Positions 57,433 to 64,000 of a stretch of 64,000 nucleotides of DNA are shown in pieces (within the stretch, counting starts at the first letter, position 1; the number at the start of each line of letters is the position of its first letter). This stretch comes from Cornus controversa (lineage: Eukaryota; Streptophyta; Magnoliopsida; Cornales; Cornaceae). The translations under genes were made by a program, and so were the position numbers. The stretch spans positions 84,337,270-84,401,269 of the forward strand of contig CM048846.1 in NCBI GenBank assembly GCA_026545225.1, given 5' to 3'. The notes beneath the pieces are model-generated. The model was not told the origin of the DNA, searched no databases, and worked only from the letters and a program-made list of their open reading frames with translations.

Positions 57433-60026
57433 CTGGAGCGTGAGAGAGAGAAACAGAGGTGTCATTGGAGGGTTTCTTAGAATGAGATTAGGTTTCGATT
57501 GATTTAGGCGACTTTAAAACCCACAATCAATATCGTGTATGATAAATATTACCAATTGACTTTGAGATTTTCATAAACTATAAAAGTCAAACCTGTATTT
57601 GCTGTGAAAATTTGAAATAAAGGTTTGTGAATGAGCCAAAAAGTATATCATGGTTATATGGCTAGTAAAAGTTGGAGGCTTCATATGGACAAGGGAAATA
57701 ATAATAATAAATAAATAAATATATGTGGTGAAAGATTTCCAATGTAGATTTTGGGAGAGTCACAAGTTTTATGCAGGTCTCATGAATTGTGGGAGAAACT
57801 ATTATATGGTGACTACATAAGACACGCAACTAAATGAGTGAGTTGTAATTTCTCCACTTGAGTTAGAGTGACTATAGTTTAATTTCACAAAATCCCATAT
57901 AATATTAAAATATAAAATATTACCACTTTTGTACTAACAAACATCTCCCTCAACTTACAGAGCTAATCATATACGATAAGTTTGTTAAGGAGCTTTTAGT
58001 TACAGAGTGAAGTCATTCCGAGGGGATGGAGAAACTTTTGAGACAAAATCGTTCAAATTAAAGTAACGGAGCGCACATCAAAGTTGTCCTTACTCTATCC
58101 ATAATCTTCGGGCATGTTTGGCAATTATTTATGTTTAGTATTTATTGTTTGGGTGTTTATATAAGTCACGTTTATGTTATGATTTTGTTTATTCATAAAC
58201 ATGATTATTTTTTTATAAGGAAAAAATGTTTGGCTTATTTTAAAATTTATTAATAAAAAAATATGTTTATTAACCTTAAACTGTTTTTTTTAAAAAAAAT
58301 CAACTCAAGAAACTGAATAAAAAGTCAATTTTATACTATAACAAATCTATACAACAACAACAGAAAAAAAAATATACATAAAAAAACCAATAATATTAGG
58401 ATACGTATATATCTATACACTATAAATTAAAGGCCTATTTTTTGATGTTGTGAACAATACATAAAGGTTTATTTATAGGCACATAATTTTGGAGGTTAAG
58501 TAAACTTAGTAGACAAGAAATCTTAGTCCTAGATAGTTTAGGAGAGGCGTAAGAAACCAATGTGATTTATGAAAAAATATATAATCCAACAGCAGATATA
58601 ATAGAAAATATATAATCTAACAATACTATAAAACTAGAATGACCCACAACCAGAATGCTCCAACGAGAACAAAATATATATAACTATAAGAAAATTAAAA
58701 GTTTTTCAATTTGTATGGAGTGAGAAAAGCATGCTTTTGCTCTTGAACTTCTTCTGTTACTACCTTCTTTTTTATTTTTTGGTTTCTATTTTCCTTTTGA
58801 TACTGAAAATGAATGAATGATATGAGTGCAAAATACCATTCTTGTTTCTCTGACAAGGAGATAGTTGGGACCTCTTAGTTTTTTTTTTCTTAGATAAGTT
58901 TTTTTTTTTAGCACTGGTATCCCCTTCTTATTATCAAGTATATTAGTAATTATTCATAATGTATCTAATATTTTTTTTCTTAAGGCAATTGATACTTTTT
59001 AATTCTGTCTACACTTGATAATTATAATATTTTTATTATTGTATCAAACAATAGCCTTTTATAATTTTATTTCTTGTCATTTTTTCACTTTTAGCTTCAC
59101 TTTTTAATTAAAATAATATAATCATCATTTTAGATAAAAAAGAATTTTTTTTTTTGAATAAACATAAACACTTGGTGTTTAGAATTTAAATACTTAGTTA
59201 CAGTGTTGTTTTAAAATATTTTAATAATTTATAAACATAACAAAAATTATGAAACATATTTATCATACAAATTTATTTTACAAACAATAAACACTAAATA
59301 TAAATGATGTTCTTAGTTATAACTCATCTGCTTGTCAAAAGAAATTATGAGCTTTCATAAAAAAGAATGAGAGATTTACAATTTTTCCCAGAAGAAGAAA
59401 GAACATACACAAGGGTGCTGGGTTCGATTTATTTAAGTTTGGATCAGCAAAGTAATCTTCTCATTAAAAAAATATTTTGGCAAACTAAAGAAATTAATAA
59501 AATTAAGGATATTGATAAAACTCCGATGTGTTGGACCGAGTAATCCAAGGTTTACAAGGGCCTCGAATTTATTGGCCCAAGAAAAAAAAAAAAAACCAAG
59601 TTCACAAAATCTTTTTGTAGTTTTTGTCTCTGTTGGTTTCCAGACAAAAAAAAAAAAATCACAAAATCTCTTTCATGTAAAACCAATTTCAGTCAAGTTC
59701 AATAAAACATAGCTCAATGCGTAATGGAATCAAAACCAAACTTTGTGCTTAATTGGTGAATCAGATAGTAGCATTTTGGGATGTAACACTAACATACAAT
59801 AGGTTATAGGTATTGCAAACATGTGCATTCGTAATCTTATGAGTCTTGTATTTGCTCGGAAGATTTATTTGATAGATTTTCAAGTTTTTTTTTTCAAATT
59901 TATCTCTAATCCTATTAGGATGATTCCAAACTCGTATTGAGGATGGAACGAGTGAAATTGACATCATTAGGAACAAGTAAGTACGGTAATTCATCAGCAA
60001 CGAACGAAAACATTGCGAAGTCAACT
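57433..60026. other. AT-rich intergenic DNA
   Basis: No gene supported. 57433-57600 is the right half of the Athila insertion site. At 58111-59310 a weak inverted similarity (TATTTATGTTTAGTATTTAT against the reverse complement of CAAACAATAAACACTAAATA) hints at an old ~1.2-kb inverted-repeat element. 59590-59830 is copy 2 of the repeat at 26690. The last five bases, CAACT, are the target site of the solo LTR. Confidence 0.5.
59590..59830 (+). repeat. Dispersed repeat, copy 2 (copy 1 at 26240-26840)
   Basis: Same landmark order as copy 1, including CAAAATCTCTTTCATGTAAA and ACATACAATAGGTTATAGGT. Two poly-A tracts (59582-59596 and 59646-59658) are specific to this copy. Confidence 0.6.
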
Positions 60027-60171
60027 TGTAACGACCCGAATTATTTTAACCGGTTCCAGATGATCTTTGGTCGGATTTTACTTTTTTGAATTATTAATTT
60101 CAAAAAATATGTAAATATATAGGAAGTGGATGTTCATATATGTGGGATTGCATATATAGATGGGGTATGTG

Positions 60172-60172
<1 letters not shown>

Positions 60173-60203
<31 letters not shown>
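60173..60203. repeat. AT microsatellite in the solo LTR
   Basis: Uninterrupted AT run, followed by a wider region of TGTATA/TATGTA-rich sequence to about 60450. Confidence 0.85.
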
Positions 60204-60207
<4 letters not shown>

Positions 60208-62106
60208 TGGTGGATATATTTATATTTAATTATAAATATGTATTGGTACATGTATTATTAAACATGTATATAGACGTGCATTTGTGTAATAAATATATGT
60301 GTATGTAGTATCAGATGTATATATATAGATGTGTGGGATATTTATATATATATGTATAGGTATGTACATGGGTGTATGCATGTGTTTTATTAAATACACA
60401 TGTGGTAATGCAAATATATAGATATTATATGTATGTATGAGATTGTGTAGATGAGAGTGGTGCACAGAATATTTGGTGTGTGAGTGTGCAAGAAAATGAT
60501 TCAAAATAAAGAGAGACCCACGTGGGTCAGCTGGAGATAAGGAAAGAAGGAAAGAAAGAAAAGGAGAAAAGAAAAGAAAAGAGAAGGACTGAGATTTCTA
60601 GAGAGAGAGAGAGGAGAATAGAGAGAAGAAGAGAGACCGAGAAGAAAAGAGAGTGAAGGGCTTGGTCGCGGGGGCTATTAGCAGCTGTCCATGGTGACAG
60701 TCCGATGGTGGCGAGGTGGCTGTGATCGGCGCTGGCGATTGAAGGTGGTTTGGGTGAGGCTTTGGTGGGTCTTACGTGGTTCGGTTGAGTGGTGTTTGGG
60801 GTCAAGGTTGATGGTTTGGTGGCTGGGTTTAGCTGTGGCGTGATGGTACCATGAGGCTTCGGGTTTAGTTCGGATAACCTGTTGGGTGGCCGGGTTCAAT
60901 GGTGGTTCGGCCATGGTGGTGGGTTAGCTAGCTCACGATTTTGGGTGGTTTCGATTGTGTTTGGCTGGAGCAAGGTGGACTTGTGCTGAAGGTGATGGTT
61001 ACGGAGTGATGCTTGGATAGAGCTTGGATGGAGGGGTTCACTGTTTGGACAGTGGGCTACCATGGTGGTGCTCGACGGAGTGGCTGCAGGGGGGTTTCTT
61101 GGTCGGTTTCGCGGCTGAACATTGGGCTATTATGGCCTGTCCTGTGGTACTCTTCTTGGCCGAACATGGTAACGGATATGAGTCCTTGACGGTTGTGGGT
61201 TTTCTTCACGGGTTGCTTATGATTTCGGAGCCCATGGTGGTACCGAAAGGGGGCTGGTTTGTGGACTGTTGGGGCCAATAATGGTGGCCTTGTGGTGTTA
61301 GGCCATCACGGCCATGGTGGTGGGCTAAATGGTGGTTCTCGGTGGGTTGTTTGGGTCTAATGTTAGCCTGTTGGTGATTGCCATGGTGAGTTTGGGTGCT
61401 TGAAGAGATGGGGTAATATTGTGTTGGACATTGGGATTTGCATGGAATGTTATATTGAGTTTGGTTGATGTGGATTGGGCTTTAGAGAGTAGGCCTTGCG
61501 GTGTGGGCTGCCAAGAAGTGTATCTGGGCTTGCCTAATTAATTGGGCTGAATATGGTTTGAATGGAGGTGGACTGCTTTATTGGGCTCAATATTTCTGGG
61601 TTGGCTTTAAAAGAAAAGGGAATTGGGTTCTTGTTACATACATGGGTGACAGAATATATATAAGTGGTTATATATTGTGGATGAAAAGCATCCTAGTTAC
61701 TTGTAGTAAATGCATGCATTGAGTGAAGCATGATGATATTTATGCTAGTATATGTGCATATGTGATTTATATGCTTGATTTGACATATACGTGATTATAT
61801 GTGGGTTTAGGTGAATTAAATGCATGCTATCTGTATATAAAAAATGTGTGATGTGTTTAAGTGAGGTTTATGAGCATATGTGAATTGTATGCTAGATTTT
61901 ACATGTATAGATGAATACATGTGTGGCTTGGTGGAGATGAAATGTATGTTATGTTCCTTTATAACTAGCTTACGTATTGTGAATCATGAATTTTAAATGC
62001 TTGATTTATATGTTCGAAATGCATATAGGGGCCGTTGTGTGGAAAATGGGGTAAGGTAGCTGAATTACCTAGAGTAGGTCAATACTTGGTCACGGTGTCG
62101 AAGTGG

Positions 62107-62345
62107 TCTCATCACCTGGCAGGATCGATGTTCTCGGTGGTGCATTCCAAAATTATCTCATCACCTGATAAGACCGATGTTCTCGGTGGTGCATTCATTA
62201 TTATCTCATCACCTAGTAGGACCGATGTTCTCGGTGGTGCATTCATTATTATCTCATCACCTAGTAGGACCGATGTTCTCGGTGGTGCATTCCAAAATTA
62301 TCTCATCACCTGGTAGGATCGATGTTCTCGGTGATACATTTTGAT
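62107..62345. repeat. Tandem repeat, 48-49-bp unit, five copies, in the solo LTR
   Basis: Units start at 62107, 62156, 62204, 62252 and 62301. Each contains TCTCATCACCT, GATGTTCTCGGTG and TGCATT. The first and fourth end CCAAAATTA (49 bp) and the middle ones CATTATTA (48 bp). The fifth copy is diverged at its end. A plus-strand frame reads a repeated peptide through the 48-bp units, but this follows from unit length and is probably not coding. Confidence 0.92.
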
Positions 62346-63177
62346 TTATGTGAGAAGTGTCCCAGGTCACATGGCTGGTTAAGAGTCATGTTAGGCTGTC
62401 GGGTGGGACCCGAGAGAGAAACAAAATTATGAAATTGCTTGCATTATCTATTCTGAAGCATGCTATGTGTTTAACGCATTCTTATATATATGCGTTGCTT
62501 ATGAATAAACATGATACATGTTTGATGTTTATTGCTTTTAAGCATGTTGTACGGTTTAAATGCATTTTCATTGAATTTGAGATTGCTACTTGTTGAGTAG
62601 GGAATGTGATAGATGATTTACATTGGTTATGTAAATGCTTTCACATATATGTTCTATATACATATTGGTGTTGGATGTTCCTGCTTTCAAGCATGTTGAA
62701 AGTGATTTCAAAAATCAAGTGTAGTTGACTTATATGTACATATGTGCTATATTTGCCATATGCGTTGTTGGTTCATGAATGCTAGGTGGAGCATGATTTA
62801 AATATTACGATATAATTAAATGTATATGTTTTTGAGAATATGTGAGGATCGACCTGCTGCAGCGGTGATAGTATGGTTTGACATACCTTGTTGGGCCTTT
62901 GAGCTTACCCCCTCCCAGATTTTGCAGGTAATGCAGATGATACAGAGTTGGTTAGGGGCTGATTGTACCGGTTGCAGATGTAGTGATTAGATTCCTTAGA
63001 ATCTGGTTTATAACTAGTTTATTAGATAGATGTTGTACATTTGGATTAAATATAACTAGACATTGTATGTTGGGTAATTTATCCCAGTTGTACATTTTAT
63101 TTGATGTATGTATATGAGACGGACATTCAAGGATTGAGATATATTTTTAATTGTATTATGCTTGTTGTAGGAATGAT

Positions 63178-63332
63178 TGGGGAGATACGTGCCTAGAAGT
63201 GTCTATTTTTAATTTAAGATATGTAGGATGGGGGGACACATGCCCAAAAGTGTTCATTTTGAATTTAAGATATAAATGTTGTGGGGACACGTGCCCTGAA
63301 GTGTCCATTTTAAATTTGAAGTGTGAATGACA
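63178..63332. repeat. Tandem repeat, ~52-bp unit, three copies, near the solo LTR 3' end
   Basis: Each unit has GGGGA(G/C)A(T/C)(A/G)(C/T)GTGCC-like sequence, then AAGTGT(C/T)(C/T)ATTTT and AATTTAAGAT or a variant. Copies start about 63179, 63231 and 63283 and have diverged from one another. Confidence 0.85.
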
Positions 63333-63446
63333 TATACAATGATTTTATTTGAATTGGGATGGATGATCAGGTTGTGATTATTGTGAGAGGTTGATCTCAC
63401 AGAGTTCACACCCCGGCTCTCAGGACTCGGGAATCGGGGCGTGACA

Positions 63447-64000
63447 CAACTGAAGGAAAATGTTTGAAGAGTCTCTTCTTACATTGGATCTTGATGGAGA
63501 AGGTTTTCAATACATAAGAGTGGGTGCTACCTAATACCTTAAACTTTAAAATCAGATAATAAGTGTCCAATCGTTAATAGTATTATATTAGATGAACAAA
63601 AGTGTCATTTTTTATATATAAATATTTTAATTTTTATATCAATATAATATTAAGGGTATAATAGATATTTCATCCAAAAGTTAACGTTGGTTAGTTCATT
63701 TCTGTTACAGGGAGGTTATTGTAATAAAATCAATTAGTTTGATACCGGGTGTAATTAAGTCAAACCTTAGGGGAGGTCAGTATAATTTATCCTAAATTTT
63801 TTGACAAAACTAATGAAATTTTGGATGGAGTTAGTCTTTGTTGTAACAAAGCAAACCTCAGTAGAGGTCATTGTAACAAAATTCATTAGTTTGATGCCGG
63901 GTGTAATTAGGCCAAATCTGAGGAGATGTTAGTGTAATTTACCCTATTTATTATTATAAACTTTATAAGTTTTGTTTGCATATGAAGTTCACAAACACGT
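63447..64000. other. AT-rich DNA with two related MULE-like end sequences
   Basis: Two similar blocks, about 63700-63795 and 63843-63948, share ATTAGTTTGAT(A/G)CCGGGTGTAATTA and finish in TAATTTA(T/C)CCTA. Read from the right they begin as GGGTAAATTACACTAACATC, a MULE/MITE-type end related in style to the element at 9996. The matching opposite ends were not found in the window. Confidence 0.45.

Larger units (their letters stand above)
60027..63446 (+). mobile_element. Solo LTR of a large Ty3/gypsy element, 3420 bp
   Basis: Begins TGTAACGACCCG and ends GGGGCGTGACA, and is flanked by the perfect 5-bp duplication CAACT (60022-60026 and 63447-63451). There is no internal region, primer site or second LTR, so homologous recombination between two LTRs probably removed the body. 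Very long LTRs with TGTAAC...GACCC / GGGGCGTGACA ends are typical of Tekay/Del chromoviruses; this lineage call is inference. It is GC-richer in 60660-61480 than its surroundings. The short frames there have no protein features. GAGCTTACCCCCTCCCAG near 62902 resembles the 3' part of such LTRs and supports plus orientation. Confidence 0.88.

Noticed and set aside
57880-58085. Minus-strand GAGGGAGATG followed by TGTTAGTACAAAAG, resembling a copia purine tract and LTR start
   Set aside because: No second LTR, no target duplication and no clear pol residues upstream. The resemblance is too short to annotate.
60527-61722. Several 70-92-codon frames on both strands in the GC-richer part of the solo LTR
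   Set aside because: They overlap on opposite strands, have skewed composition and no domain. Frames open easily in this G/T-rich sequence.
62035-62316. Repeated-peptide frame through the 48-bp array (SRTDVLGGAF)
   Set aside because: The periodicity follows from a unit length divisible by three; units of 49 bp break it, and it sits inside a non-coding LTR.
1-64000. tRNA or rRNA genes, riboswitches, CRISPR arrays, centromeric satellites
   Set aside because: None seen. The tRNA-like strings TGGTATCAGAGC and TGGCGCCGTTACC are retroelement primer sites, and tandem arrays are too short to be satellites or CRISPR.

Overview
This is nuclear DNA of a flowering plant, most likely a eudicot. It is AT-rich and dominated by transposable elements. 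It holds the first exon of a vacuolar syntaxin gene, plant-type Copia, Sirevirus, Athila and large-LTR gypsy elements, a CACTA transposon, several MITEs, a chloroplast ycf2 scrap and a possible mitochondrial scrap. No bacterial or CRISPR-like features are present.

Layout. 1-1060: 5' end (exon 1, minus strand) of a SYP22-like Qa-SNARE gene that runs off the left edge. 1671-6436: young, complete Ty1/copia element on the minus strand; its two 250-bp LTRs look identical and it carries one intact 1387-codon gag-pol ORF. 7690-8290: GC-richer patch that may be mitochondrial. 9996-10759: MULE-type element with a perfect 9-bp target duplication; a small foldback MITE follows at 10985-11130. 12584-14411: first two members (one pseudogene, one intact) of a small multi-membrane-segment protein family. 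A third, intact member lies at 28215-28742. The family was split by later insertions: a 5.1-kb CACTA element (15116-20190), a MITE (20487-20806) and a decayed Tork-type copia element (20907-26104) that itself contains an 879-bp hAT element.

31309-46174: two separately inserted, same-orientation copies of one Sirevirus-like family (A, 31309-38578; B, 38954-46174). Each has ~1.2-kb LTRs and a perfect 5-bp target duplication, and encodes gag only; no protease, integrase or reverse transcriptase is visible. B keeps an intact 686-residue Gag and A has a broken one. 46348-57432: Athila-type Ty3/gypsy element with ~1% diverged LTRs; its gag-pol frame is interrupted by four nonsense codons and one small deletion. 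60027-63446: solo 3.4-kb gypsy LTR carrying two sets of internal tandem repeats. The window ends in AT-rich DNA with MITE-end-like repeats.

How the parts relate. Only the syntaxin and the two intact membrane-protein genes look like host genes. The membrane-protein genes share promoter and 3'-flank blocks, so each duplication carried a whole transcription unit. The retroelements form a graded series: apparently intact and young (copia-1), intact Gag but no Pol (Sirevirus B), lightly broken (Athila), broken Gag (Sirevirus A), strongly decayed (copia-2) and recombined to a solo LTR. The gag-only Sirevirus pair is the least ordinary item; it can only have moved with enzymes supplied by a full-length relative.
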